NCBI GenBank assembly: GCA_038025085.1
Contig: CM076140.1
Location: 23,964,501-24,028,500, forward strand
Direction: 5' to 3'
From: Tetragonia tetragonoides
Lineage: Eukaryota; Streptophyta; Magnoliopsida; Caryophyllales; Aizoaceae
Length of the DNA: 64,000 nucleotides
Below, one piece after another: positions 1 through 10,788 of the stretch. Positions within the stretch are counted from its first letter, which is position 1. The number at the start of each line of letters is the position of its first letter. The notes under the pieces were generated by a model. That model made no database searches and had not been told where the DNA came from. It was given only the letters and a program-made list of their open reading frames with translations. The translations under genes and the position numbers were made by a program.

Positions 1-322
1 AGGATCACAAATTAATTCAATCAAATAAACTCCCAAATGAGGCTGGAAACACGGTCCATAGTACTCGCCTACATCTGTTTTGACCCTTAACTTGGTTTGG
101 CCATAACTCTTAGGTGCAGAATCGTATTTGGACACGGAAGGAAGCAATGGAAAGCTCTTGAACGGGGCTTCTAAATGGAATGGAATGAAGGAGTGTTTGG
201 AGGAAAAACCTGAGACCTTATCTTAACTATTAGAGAAAAAGTAGCAGTTCAAGTTTATAAATTACTCATTTCATCATCGGACTTTTTCGGAGAAATCTGA
301 AGACGCTTTTTTGGCGTCTACT
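1..322 (-). repeat. 3' LTR (distal part) of the Tat-like element
   Basis: This segment aligns almost base for base with 11064-11384, including the shared starting motif AGGATCACAAATTAATT and an end near GGCGTCTAC. In element orientation it is the start of the 3' LTR (U3). The right copy ends TCTACA, giving the expected TG start on the minus strand, but the terminal dinucleotide here is mutated. The purine-rich minus-strand sequence just inside (about 322-340, AAAGTGGGGGCTTC) is the likely polypurine tract. Confidence 0.8.
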
Positions 323-765
323 GAAGCCCCCACTTTGATCGAGCTTGAGTAAAAGCGAAGATCAAAGTACTTCGAAGGCGACATGTAGGATGCTGATGTG
401 CACATGGTGTGTGAGAGTGTACAATAAGCATGCATATGAAGACAAACCTGGGTTGGGACACGCTCGTAGTGCGCTAAGATTTCATCTCTGTGAACACAAG
501 AGAAAATAAAGGTTATGGTAGCAGGATATAACACCGCTCGTAGATGGTCTAAACGTCTGCTGGGGACCTGTATTCAGAGTGAATGAAAAAGTTAGTTATA
601 CTTTGAGAATGATCAACGCAGAGTGCTTCGACAAACAGTGACTAAGCACCGCTTGGCGGATGTCGAGACCCCGTCCCTGTTATAAGAAACGAAAAAGTCA
701 ACGAGATAAGCGCGATTAAAAATAATTGGCCCATAAAGTGGTTAGGACATATGAACAGTTTAAAT

Positions 766-905
766 GCAATAGCTTAAGCAATCATTGACTGAAACATATA
801 AACAACTAATGGACAGTATAACTGCAACAGTTTAAGCAATCATTGACTGGCACAAAAATAAGTAAACTCGTAGAAGGGACGGTTTAACCGCAATAGCTTA
901 AGCGG
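766..905. repeat. Degenerate tandem repeat with a GCAATAGCTTAAGC core
   Basis: The string GCAATAGCTTAAGC followed by a CATTGACTG-like tail recurs about three times (near 766, 824 and 890) with roughly 58-66 bp spacing. It leads directly into the 33-bp minisatellite, whose first unit begins with the same GACTGG tail. The longer unit may therefore be the source from which the shorter one was amplified. Confidence 0.6.
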
Positions 906-908
906 TTA

Positions 909-1138
909 TTGACTGGCCTAAAAATTTGTAACCTCGCAGAGGGACTGACCCCAAAAATTTGTAATATCGCATAGGGACTGACCCCAAAAATTTGTAATAT
1001 CGCAGAGGGACTGACCCCAAAATTTTGTAATTTCGCAGAGGGACTGACCCCAAAATTTTATAATATCGCAGAGGGACCGACCCCAAAAATTTGTAATTTC
1101 GCAGAGGGACTGACCCCAAAAGTTTGTAATGTTTGGTA
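909..1138. repeat. 33-bp minisatellite, about 7 copies
   Basis: The motif GGGACTGACCCCAAAA recurs at 941, 974, 1007, 1040, 1073 and 1106, an exact 33-bp period, with a degenerate copy starting near 909. Units differ by a few substitutions. Because 33 is a multiple of three, the array gives artefactual open frames on both strands. Tandem repeats in the 3' untranslated region of Tat/Ogre-type elements are known from other plants and can seed satellites. Confidence 0.93.
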
Positions 1139-1546
1139 AGGCCAACAGGTTTTCCGGGCTTAAAATATTTTTGGGCGCTCTGGGCGGTAAGAGTTGTCGT
1201 AGTGTAGATCCGAGTTTCAGTATCCGGGACTTGCAAAAATAAACGGGTTAGTTTTACCTGAAAATAGTTGGTACCGTAAAATAGGCCAACTGTCGAATTT
1301 GAACTTGTGGGCCAGAGTGCTTCGCTCCCGTGCGCTTGGTACGGATATTTGCCGCAAATGAACTGAAGTAACGAACTTTGGACTAGAAAAAGGGGCCGTG
1401 GGTCAGTAGTGGGGCTCGTGTATGCAAGTCTGCAGGGCTGTTGTTGGAAGGTTATCTCTATTCTTGATTGTAGTCGGAAGGTCGCTTCTGGGCTTGATCA
1501 TGAGTTCCCGGCTTGCTGGTTTTGATAGAGAGCGGGTAGAATCAAA

Positions 1547-1850
1547 CACTACAACGCAAACGAGATACTATGTCGCACATACTATGTCGGTTGGAAAGAA
1601 ACCGACGTGATATAGTACGCGGTGGTATGATTGTAAATACGGTAAACAATTTAACATCGGTTTTTTGGAAAAGCCGACGTTGTAGAGTTTCATTTGAGAG
1701 CTATAGATATAACGTCGGTTTTTCTAGAAAATCGACATTGTAAGTCACGTTATAATGTCGGTTTTTTGAAAGAAAACCGATGTGGTATGGCTGTATTTGA
1801 AATCAGCCTTATGATGTCGGTTGGATTTTTAAACCGATGTTGTACACTCA
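1547..1850. repeat. Left TIR and subterminal repeat array of the CACTA element
   Basis: After the TIR, short motifs of the form ATGTCGGTTTTTT and their inverse AAACCGACGTTGT alternate about every 40-60 bp, forming potential hairpins. In characterised En/Spm elements, subterminal motifs of this kind bind the TNPA-type protein. That role is inferred here from position and arrangement. Confidence 0.85.
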
Positions 1851-1879
1851 AAACCAAAAATTAAAAAAAGGAAGCAGCT

Positions 1880-4000
1880 TCCCTCATAAAAGGAAAAAAG
1901 AAAAAGCATGCGGCCAAAAGGCCCAAAACCCTGTCTTCTATCTACCCTCACTCAGTCATAGACTCACAGGTCTCTCACCATCACGGCATCACCGTCACTT
2001 ACCTTAGCCCTTTGTGCTCTCTCTCTCGGCCACACAGCCATCCGCACCTCCAATCAAGTTCACCATGCCAGCGTCGATGTTCCTCATGTCAACCGTTTTC
2101 GGTCGCGCGTTCTCCTCTCTCCAGATCTGGGTTCTTTCTAAATGCGTGAAATTGAAGCAAGTCCGCAGATTTTTCAAGCCCAGGAATTCAAAGCACTCGT
2201 ACATGCCAGAATATTAACTATTGTACAGATTTTGGCGTCCATATGCGTTGAAGAGGTAGATATTTTACATTTTGATGTTTTACCTCTTGCGATTCGAGTA
2301 TACGTCATTCTGGGTTTGCAATTTCAATTTGGGTTTTGTTGGGGGGAAAATTGCGATTAATAGTGCTAGGTAATAATTTTATTTTTGGATCTATAGTTGT
2401 TTGATTGGTCGATAGTGTGTGACAAACTTACCAATCTAGTAGTTCGAATAGATTCTCTTCTTTTTTCCACCGCTATTAATAAGCATTTTAGCCCTAATTC
2501 TTGATTATCACTCATTTTCCTTAGATTTCGCCCAAATTTTTGATGGATTTAATGATTGGGTGGTTAGTCCCCTGATTTGTTAAAGGTTTTTTTGAGTGGA
2601 AATTGCTTGGAGATTCATTGGATGGCGCTTTGATTCTTAAACAGATGAATTTCTCTCATTCTCTATGTTCATTTGCTCTTTATGTTAGTCTGTTGGTGGG
2701 AGGAAAAGGGCATGGCCAAAGTTAGGATATTTGATTGTTTGGGCTCTATGCAGTTCGAGTTTACATGTTTACTGGCTCAAATATAGAGTATTAGGTGTGA
2801 GAGTTGTGTCTACCACAATATTGTCAACTTAGGATTGATTTACAAGGATTAACTCGTGGATCTGATTTTATCCCTGGTTAGAGAGTATAAAATGAGTGGC
2901 CTGCATTATCCCAGCCATGGATTATCCCTTTGTATGCATTATCCCTGTTGAATTAGCCAGCACATATGTCTTATTGATATGTATAGAAATGCTATGGAAT
3001 TAGTCTTTTCCTTCTAGTTCTTTTCTGATTGTTCGAGTATCTAGTCAACTTGAGCTTCTTAGATTCAATTGAGGTAGAAGAAAACCATTGATAAGCGGAT
3101 ATAATGGTATTTAATGCCATTTATTTTTCTGTAATGACAATTTAAGATGAGTAGCTACGCTTTAGTTCCTCCATATGGCACACTATGATGTGATGATTTT
3201 GTGTCAATGTTGCTGTTGTAGTATTTCTTTCAGGTTCAAGCTAGCTGATATGAGTTGGCACTTAGCCAGCCATTTTAGATGTAGGTTTCAGTCTAAAGCA
3301 TTTTATTTTTCTGTTTATTGCCATTTATTTTTCTATATTAGTAATACTAATACATGCTCTTGGTTGTGATACAGGCTAGTTATGAGCTACGAATCAGATG
3401 AAGCAGTTGCGAATGGAATTGGTAAAGGAACCTGAAACATTGGGAACTGCAAGATTATTCTGGATACATGAATAATCTTTCTCCTTCACCTCATCTCCTT
3501 TGATATACTCATCTGAATCGTTCACCGTTGTTCTAGATGGACAAAAAATGGTTGATTCGTGAATGGAGAAGCTCAGCACATGGAAATCAGACCATAAAGG
3601 TGAGATATACGTTCTTTAAATTCCAGCACCTATCTCTTTAGTTTTATTGCCTTGTGTTATGATGGGTTGTGACGTGGAATTACATTTACTACTACTCTAA
3701 TGCTGCTTCTCGCCTTCAGAGCTGTAGTGACGCAAATAATGGCTTTATTGCCACTACCCTGAACAACAATTTAAGTTAATTGAAATTACTGAGTGCTTGA
3801 CTTGTTTTAGATGAATTTGTGCCTTCAGGTCAATCTTCTTTATTCTGTTTCTTTTGTTATGTTGTTGTTGGTTTGAGTCCCCTCAGGGCTTTCATGGTCG
3901 TGAACTTGAGGACTCATGGGATTAGTCAAGCAGAGCTTGGCACAATGTTATCTATAAAAAAAAAGAGCTGTTCATGGCTCACTTTAAAATCGCGACAAAT
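1880..4000 (+). other. CACTA cargo: gene-like segment with exon/intron-like structure
   Basis: The left interior is compositionally unlike the subterminal arrays. Bases 1918-2240 are more GC-rich and pyrimidine-rich, like a 5' UTR and first exon. The following DNA is T-rich like intron sequence. Candidate splice signals include an acceptor ACAG/G at 3374, a donor G/GTAAAG at 3421 and a donor AAAG/GTGAGA at 3599. A further acceptor-like TGCAG lies at 4838. No product is recognised and no long frame is open. It could be captured host gene fragments (a Pack-CACTA) or simply decayed transposon introns. Confidence 0.35.
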
Positions 4001-4009
4001 CCTGTATTT

Positions 4010-4041
4010 GGTAGGGCGATTGAGATATTCATAGAGAGAAG
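4010..4041. repeat. Left 32-bp target-site duplication of the RTE fragment
   Basis: These 32 bases (GGTAGGGCGATTGAG...GAGAAG) recur exactly at 4546-4577, directly after the TTG-repeat tail. This defines the duplicated target of the nested LINE insertion. Confidence 0.9.
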
Positions 4042-4545
4042 GTGTGAGAGAATTATACTTAGAGATTGTAAACGAAGAAGAGGACGCCCGAAGAAGACTT
4101 GGGGAGAGGTAATCAGGCAGGATTTGACCCTTCTAGAACTTACCGAGGACTTGGCCTAGATAGGAAATTATGGCGTAGCAGGATTCGTGTAGAGGACCCT
4201 CGTTAGATTATGGTTTTGCATTGGCTAGTACTAGAGGTTGATTCATTTTGTTTATAGCCTGTAGCGTCTTCTTCACTTTATGTTGTTCATTTAGTAATAT
4301 CTTGTGTTAGTATGTTTACAGCTTTACTTCTCTTGCCCTTTGATCATCCCTTATTGTTTTATTACCCAAAAAAAAAAACCCTTTTCGCAAATGAATTTAA
4401 AAAAAAAAAAAAAAAAGTTTTTGTGGGTCTTTCGGAAACAGTCTCTCTTCTAGGCAACTAGTTAGGGGTAAGACTGCATACATCTGGACCTCCCCAGACC
4501 CCGCCCTAGGCGGGATACTTACTGGGTTGTTGTTGTTGTTGTTGT
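4042..4545 (+). mobile_element. 5'-truncated RTE-type LINE fragment
   Basis: The start encodes the end of an RTE-clade ORF: RRRGRPKKTWGEVIRQDL and a following LTEDLA, after which the same C-terminal pattern (DRKLWRSRIRVEDP) continues past a stop at 4157-4159. The 3' UTR ends in a block resembling plant RTE/TS-SINE tails (GGTAAGACTGCATACATC, then CCCCAGACCCC, then a TTG repeat at about 4526-4545). A 32-bp direct repeat brackets it exactly. Only the last 40 or so codons remain, so it arrived truncated. It inserted into the CACTA interior and is therefore younger than that cargo. Confidence 0.88.
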
Positions 4546-4577
4546 GGTAGGGCGATTGAGATATTCATAGAGAGAAG
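4546..4577. repeat. Right 32-bp target-site duplication of the RTE fragment
   Basis: An identical copy of 4010-4041 that starts immediately after the TTG tail. Confidence 0.9.
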
Positions 4578-5285
4578 AGCTTTGCTTGACTAATCCTTTT
4601 GTATACTATTACTATTAATCTATTATCTTGGTTTAAATCTCCAAAAACCGTTTATATGAATATTATAGAAGGGTTACATTGTGAATTTACTTTGTATGCC
4701 AGTATGGTATATAATTTCCTTTGTATTTCTTTTATGAATTAGTAGTACTTGTATGATTGTGGTGTTGAAGGTGTTATGATGTGCTCCTTGTCCTGGGGGT
4801 TGAATTCTGATTTTGACCTGCAACTTATATATATGCAGGATTGCAGGTTCCCAATATAAAGTTAGAACATTGGCTGAACTTGGATATAAGATGTGTAGAG
4901 TCCCAGTGTTGACAGATTAAGCTGTAGCAGCTCTCAACTGCAAGGAAGGGCTACGAGGATATACAAACAGAGGGCCACATGGAATTTGAAACATTTTATT
5001 GACAAGATCTTAGGAAAAACATGAGAAAAATGTTCTCATTTTGCAGCGTCCTTCATATATAGTTAGGTTCCCTTAAGTGTATTTTTTATTTATATACGTA
5101 TCATTTAGGATAAGACAACTTATTTATTATATGAAATAGATGTCAATTTTGTTTGGGTTTTGATAGATGATTTCCCCAATATATATGTGTAAGTTTTTCT
5201 GGTGCAAGATATATTCATGCCAATGATATTTTGTATGGGGTGCAGGTTTTTTATTGTAATAATTTTTTTTTTTATAAAAATACCA
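4578..5285. other. Right interior of the CACTA element, no gene recognised
   Basis: This is AT-rich DNA with one more GC-balanced block at 4839-4990, just after an acceptor-like TATATATGCAG. That block could be a terminal exon-like piece, but no reading frame of note is open. The rest looks like non-coding transposon filler. Confidence 0.4.
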
Positions 5286-5591
5286 CCTTCTACATCGGTT
5301 TTTAATGAAAAGTGTCATTGTATGTCAACCTACTATGTCTATGAAAAAACCGATGTGAAAGGTCTGCCTACAACATCGCTTTTATTTAAAACAATTGACA
5401 TGGTACTTGTAGGTGGATCTTTTACATCGGTTATTCTAAAAAACCGACGTTGTAGGTAGGCCTTCCATGTCGGTTTTTTAACCGACGTTGTATCTCACCC
5501 CCCTACTATGTCGCCCCTCTATTACGTCGGTAGAAAAACCGACGTGGTATGGATAAAAAAACCGACGTTGTAGCTTGTTTCTGTAGTAGTG
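5286..5591. repeat. Right subterminal repeats and TIR of the CACTA element
   Basis: At least five inverted pairs of TACATCGGTTTTT and AAACCGACGTTGTA lie between 5293 and 5572, ending in the TIR GCTTGTTTCTGTAGTAGTG at 5573-5591. The array mirrors the left end. Confidence 0.88.
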
Positions 5592-5594
5592 AAA

Positions 5595-7440
5595 CCTGCA
5601 GTGGAAATATGCACATAGGAAAGAGATGCAATAGACATGCCCGACTGACCAGGACAAGATGCACAAGACATGACATAGTAATATGCACGGGGAACAGGGG
5701 ATTTGACATGTAAATACACAGGGACTCAAGACACTAAGAAATTATATACACTTGCATGCCTTTGAAGGCGACTCTAGTATTCATGCAAATATGATGTATG
5801 CAGACTCTATTGACTCACAGCTCCATGCAGCCTAGCCTAACATGCACGACTCTCCTATAAGGTCTAAAGTGGGTCTTCATATGAGAAAAGTTTTTGTGAT
5901 CAAGAATTTCATTCCTGTGGTGATCTTGGCAGAGTATGAGACAAGTGGACAAAACTGGGTGCAGTCAAGGAAGAATCAGCCCCCAGTTTGATGTGTGGTT
6001 CTTGATGGTTATGACCTACTCGAGGAGCTATGGGTGTGGATGCGGCGGTACAAAATATCCTAACTTAAGGTATGGGGACGAAATGGCCAACTTGGAACGT
6101 AGCGGACAAAGAACCGACTCATTCTGAAAAAGCCCCCAGTTGGGAAGTCTATGTGCAAGCCTACGAGAAAGGTGATGAGTATGACCTCTAGACGACTGAC
6201 CAAAGAGCGCTTACATGAGAAACAATGTTCTAAATCTTCGGAAATTTAAGTTGCTTCAAGATGTTGAATTTGTTTTATATATTTTTTTTGGTTGCCCTAA
6301 CTTTTGCCTAGGCCGCCCTTTCAGGTTTTCAACTTACCGGGCTCATTTTTTTTAGCCTTAGATGAGAATGGTGGAATTTTTGGAAAACTTCTTATGATCA
6401 TGTGACAAAGTGGTTGTCGTGGCCGAACCTCCTTGAGGTTTCCTATGTATCCAGTTTATGGAATCAGACCAACGTAGTTCAGGGCTATACAATTGAATGG
6501 TCGTACCTTTTGGAGGGCTTTTGGGTTGTAATGTCAGGCTGGGTTGAGGTGTCAAACAAAGGATAAAGGCTTAAATAAGCCCAATGTAAATTCCCTCCCC
6601 AAAGTATGCTAGATGGTATAGAAGCTTGTGATCTGGGCAAGGTGGCTAGGAGACCTATGTTTAGGTAAGGCCATTGTTTGGTTGTGCTTGAAGTGTTTGC
6701 ACTTTTTTGGATCTTTGATCGCTCTCGACTTTTTTTCTCTTTTGGGTTTTTTTTGTTTTTGCTCTTGAACTTTCGAGTTGTCTCTTCTTTTTGGTATTTC
6801 TCTCGGTGGCTCTTTTTGTAGGTCGGTCCATCTTGCCTAGAAGGTTGCTTCTATTCCCATGTCGCACACACCCATTCTCCGGGTAAGGATGATGTGGTTA
6901 AGAAATGAAAGGCTATGTGTTTATGGCTCAAAGGGTTGCAAGTGGTAATGATGTATAGGGTAGTAAAGGATATTGATGTGAGGTGCCAAATGAATGCATT
7001 CAATCCTCAGCACGGACGGTTCAACTGTATGTCCTCTATGGGGATGATCATTAGGGAGTTTTTGTTTGATGTTTTCCACAATGAAGGCTTTCTTTTGAAT
7101 TTTATTTTTTTTTTGAATTTTTTTTTTTGTTGTTCCGTCATAGGCAACCTAAGTTCGTCATAGAATTGAACAAAGAACAATGATGGGAATCAAAATGCAA
7201 TCTTTATTGAATCGAAGAAAAGCATTACACGAGAAGTAAGCTAGACTCTATGGACGAATTTAAAAGACAAACTAGACATCATTAAACTTGACTGGACTCA
7301 ACTAGACTTGCACACTAGGAAACTTCGACTATATTCAACTTCTCGAGCACAGGCTGTTCATAGGGACACGAAGGACAACCCCCTGTAGATACTCGCATTG
7401 TTCATGACCTAAGTGGAATTCTTAAGAAGGTTATCTTCAA
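5595..7440 (-). other. Non-coding internal region of the Tat-like element (pol absent)
   Basis: This is where protease, RT, RNase H and integrase would lie in an autonomous Tat element, downstream of gag in element orientation. No polymerase-like frame is present on either strand. Purine-rich motifs such as GCCCCCAGT occur near 5979 and 6133, resembling the polypurine-tract neighbourhood at 325. The stretch 6680-6800 has pyrimidine homopolymer runs. Confidence 0.45.
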
Positions 7441-8367
7441 TTAGAATGCCCACAACATAGAGCCAGTTGTAGGAGTCAATTGCTTGATACTTGAGGGGTT
7501 CCTTGTAAGCAGGTTGCAGGTTTTGATGAGTTGGCGAATTTGATCAATTTGCGAAGGTTGCGCAAGCAGTTCGGCTATCTTTAGCTTCCAACGCCTAAGG
7601 AAGGCAGTGAATCCCTCATATTCTTCTTGTTTGGTGATCTCTAACTCTCGAAGGGTCATAGGTAGAGCAACATTTTCCTTGTAGCGTGCAAGGAAGACTG
7701 TAGTGAAATCTGCCCATGTGCGGTAGTCCTCCAAATTCAAGGTGTAGAACCAACGACGAGTTGGGGCATCAAGAGTCTATGGGAACAAGTGAATGTAGAT
7801 ATTTTTGTCAACTCCTTTTAAACCCATGGCAGTAGTGAAGGCTTTGAGGTGGTCTTGTGGATTATCAGTGCCGGTGAATGTCGGAACCTCGGGCATGGAG
7901 AACTTGGCTGGAAGCTTGCCCTTCACTTTGGGATTGACTTTACCAACATTAGCATGGTAGTTGGAAAACAGGCCGCTGTTTTCGAGCACAGAAATAATCT
8001 TAGCCAGCTTGGCATTTGGTCCTTCTTCCTCAGGGTTGGAGTCAGAGAGGATTCTTGCTTCATCCTCTTTCTTCTTTTCCAAATCTTCAACCTTGAGTCG
8101 CACCTTTTCTAACTCGCTCATGAGATCATCAAGCCTCTCGTCGGTGGTCTTACCCATAGTGGAGTTTGGGGGTGTAATCGGCGAGGTAAGGGATGTATTG
8201 AGTGGTAACGGGCTTTGTGGTGGTGATGGATTATGGGGTGATGGCCTTTTGGAATGTGGTGGTGTCTTGGAGGTAGCTTGTACACGAACCAATCTGCCGG
8301 ATGATCGAGCCCAACCTTTGTCTCCGTAATTCTTCCTCGAGCCCCCAATCCTGAACACAAGTCTCAA
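7441..8367 (-). pseudogene. Gag of the Tat/Ogre-like element, one nonsense stop
   Basis: This encodes a retrotransposon capsid-type protein on the minus strand. From the first ATG (8367) there is a Pro/Ser/Thr-rich segment, then a coiled coil at about residues 72-100 (ERLDDLMSELEKVRLKVEDL). The gag core follows, with the typical MPEVPTFTGTDNPQDHLKAF and, further on, ADFTTVFLARY and ITKQEEYEGFTAFLRRW. The frame is continuous from 8367 to 7441 except for one TAG at 7774-7776 (HLFP*TLDAP), most simply a CAG to TAG change. No zinc knuckle follows: the frame stops at 7441 and is not succeeded by pol. It is either a truncated gag or the gag of a non-autonomous lineage. Confidence 0.75.
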
Positions 8368-8369
8368 CT

Positions 8370-9752
8370 TAGGAAGACGCCAAAGAAAGGACTTGAAAAC
8401 AAAAACTCATGATTTTTAGAAGACCCTCGATAGCTCCTAAGGTGAATGAATCTAAGGACGTCTATATGAACTTGAATGCATGAAAATGCAATGACAAAGT
8501 TACGACAACAATATGTAAGATGCATGGCGGACTGACCTTGACATGTATGACAATGTATGGATGCTTCCTAGATTGACCCTACAGCACTTAATGAATGAAT
8601 TGTCTAGACTTCTAGTGCATGAGATGTAATGAACAAATGGAGACATTGATGAATGCAACACTCCAATTTTTGTACAAATGCATATGCAAAATGACGACAA
8701 TGCAAACATGACGATTAGTTATGAATCCTAGCATGGAGTGTTTAATATTTATATTGTAATGTAATGCAATGCAAAGGAATGAAAAATGACAACCTAAGCC
8801 TAAATGCCCGATTATTTCCCCTCATATCAAAGGAAAAATGAAGTCGATGAACGAAAATGAGAAAAATAGAAAAAAGACGGACCATCCTATTTTTTTTTTT
8901 TGATTTTGCTAGACTCAAAGAAAATGGAATGGGATAAATAAAAAGGAAGAAAATTTCGGCAACTTTTTTTTTGATTTTCCGAATTATTTTTTTTTTCGGC
9001 ATTTTTATTTGTAACGCCAATTTTTTTTGCTTTTCTTTTTTTTTTTTTTTTTTTTGCCGACTCTGAACTACATCAAGACAATAAAGAGAAAAAAAAAATT
9101 AAAAAAAGGTGGGAGAGGGGAATTGGAGAGACTGACTCTTTTTTTTTGCTAAAAGGTCATAGAAAATTTTTCATGACTTCGACGCTGTATGAAAATATAT
9201 CATCGGGGAAACGAGTGCTCATTGAATTGAACTCTCGCACTATTTTTTGGGCATTAGGAACTAGCTAAAAATAAAAGAGAGGACTCCTAGCACGTAAGTA
9301 CATGTTGGCACATAGTCACGGTATTCATGCATTCAGACAAGCATAATAACAACGCAGTTTACAGGCAAACATGTGATCAGACGGGCATTACAACGACACA
9401 TGCACAACAAGCAAGCGAATGCACGAATGTGGGCTAGAGGCTTTTGGCTCCTGTGAGGTTACCACAACAAATTACAATTTCCGTTCGGCGGATGGTCGAC
9501 ACATCGATTGTAATTCTTTTCATCAACAAGGATTGATGAGTCATGGGTGAGGAAGCGTCGATTTTCACGATAGGACAACTGTATATTCCTTTAGATATAC
9601 GGGTTGTCTACGAATTGCGACACAAACTTCCTCGAGGGTCGATAAGGGTCAAAAGGTTGTGCCAAGGCACATGCAAATGATGCAAAAATATGGAACACGT
9701 TATTAAACAATTAAGCAAACTTGACTTTTGAGTCTCACCCTCTTAAATAAAT
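8370..9752 (-). other. Long 5' leader of the Tat-like element
   Basis: The roughly 1.4 kb between PBS and gag has no supported gene. It contains long A/T homopolymers (about 8890-9150) and short direct repeats. Elements of the Ogre type characteristically have long leaders, some with an extra ORF, but none is recognisable here. Confidence 0.45.
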
Positions 9753-9770
9753 CCCCAGTGAAGTCGCCAC
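9753..9770 (-). promoter_or_regulatory. Primer binding site of the Tat-like element
   Basis: Read on the minus strand, the LTR ends CCTTACA and is followed by GTGGCGACTTCACTGGGG. TGGCGACT-type sites next to LTRs are characteristic of Tat/Ogre elements, where they have been assigned to tRNA-Arg. The exact tRNA match is not checked here. Confidence 0.75.
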
Positions 9771-10608
9771 TGTAAGGACCCAGGATTTCTACGGCCACGG
9801 AATGCGTCCTTATAAAAAATTTGTAGGTTGGGGGTTTAGATAAGTCAAGGGACCATCGAGTTAGAAAAGATTTTGTAAAGACTTGAATTGAATAAAAACC
9901 ATGAAAGATGTCACAAATCTGCTGTCGGCGTTTTATTGAAGGGACAAACCGAAGGGACAATCCGATGGGACAACCCAATAACGCGATAAGTGAACTGATC
10001 ATGTTTTTAGAAAGACTCCCGCTCATATAGAACATATGAGTACCCAAGAAAAAGGGTTCGGAGGCGAAGGTACGAGGTGGAAAGGTGTTAGGCACCCAAC
10101 TCGACCGTTTATGACGGCCTATACTAACTCAAGTTTGCTTAATAAGTTAAAGACATGATTCCCACACAAACTGGATTAACAACCAAGACTTAGACTATTA
10201 ATTGGTTTATCACAAGTATCACAACATTTATTATTGACCCTTATTTAGACATGCATTTGATTTGACAAGTTGGGCAGCACAACGACTTATACAGACAATA
10301 TTTAGTAAGCGATAAAAACGTTATTCTAGCATAATATCTACATTATGACTACTGGAAAATAAACAATTAGGCAATTAGTTTAATTTGAGCCCTCAGAAAT
10401 TTGTACCTGAACTGTAGGCTATATTTGATAATTGAATAGTAAAAATAGATCTCAAGTAAAGAAAGAGGGGGGAGTTCGATGTCAATACTCCCGAGAATAG
10501 AATAGAATTGTTTATGGAAGGAAGAGGGAGAAGCTCAGAGTCAATACTACTGAGAATAGAGGGTTGTCAACTGTAGACTGTGTGTTTTGAACTGAGGGAG
10601 GAGGGTCG

Positions 10609-10616
10609 TATTTATA
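10609..10616 (-). promoter_or_regulatory. TATA box in the Tat-like LTR
   Basis: TATAAATA on the minus strand, preceded by CCC and about 85 bp downstream of the 22-bp repeat cluster. Transcription would start near 10580 and run leftward into U5 and gag. Confidence 0.6.
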
Positions 10617-10700
10617 GGGAAGGAAATAGGATTGGAGGGGTAAAGGATGGCGGAAATTCGGAATTGGGCTTGAAAAAGACGGGCTTCGGAAGACTCAGCC

Positions 10701-10788
10701 AGCGCCGCTAGTGGCCCAGGTGAGCGCCGCTAGCGGCCCAGGTGAGCGTCGCTAGCGGCCCTGGTGAGCGCCGCTAGCGGCCCTGAGC
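10701..10788. repeat. Four 22-bp repeats with a GCCGCTAGCGGC palindrome in U3
   Basis: Units beginning AGCGCCGCTAGYGGCC start at 10701, 10723, 10745 and 10767, an exact 22-bp period. Each contains a perfect or near-perfect 12-bp palindrome. The cluster is GC-rich in an AT-rich LTR and sits just upstream of the TATA box, where retrotransposon enhancer repeats are commonly found. Confidence 0.9.

Larger units (their letters stand above)
323..1546 (-). other. 3' untranslated internal region of the Tat-like element
   Basis: No protein-like reading frame is visible here. The region lies between the polypurine tract and the CACTA insertion and contains two tandem-repeat systems. One has units of roughly 58-66 bp with a GCAATAGCTTAAGC core (about 766-905). 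The other is a 33-bp minisatellite (909-1138). The stretch 1139-1546 shows nothing recognisable. Confidence 0.5.
1547..5591. mobile_element. Non-autonomous CACTA (En/Spm) DNA transposon
   Basis: The left end reads CACTACAACGCAAACGAG and the right end, reverse complemented, reads CACTACTACAGAAACAAG. These match at about 14 of 18 positions, and both begin with the diagnostic CACTA. The element is flanked by AAA on both sides (1544-1546 and 5592-5594), the 3-bp TSD expected of the superfamily. Both ends carry arrays of ACRTCGGTTTTT motifs in both orientations. The 4.05-kb interior has no recognisable TNPA or TNPD transposase, so mobility would need a trans source. It interrupts the 3' region of the Tat-like retrotransposon and itself contains an RTE LINE fragment. 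Confidence 0.92.

Noticed and set aside
909..1138. Regular 33-bp repeats resembling a CRISPR array
   Set aside because: The repeats are directly adjacent with no unique spacers, and the surroundings are a plant retrotransposon.
3819..4159. Small host genes in the CACTA interior
   Set aside because: The frame at 3974-4159 is mostly the RTE C-terminus, and the others are short and unsupported.
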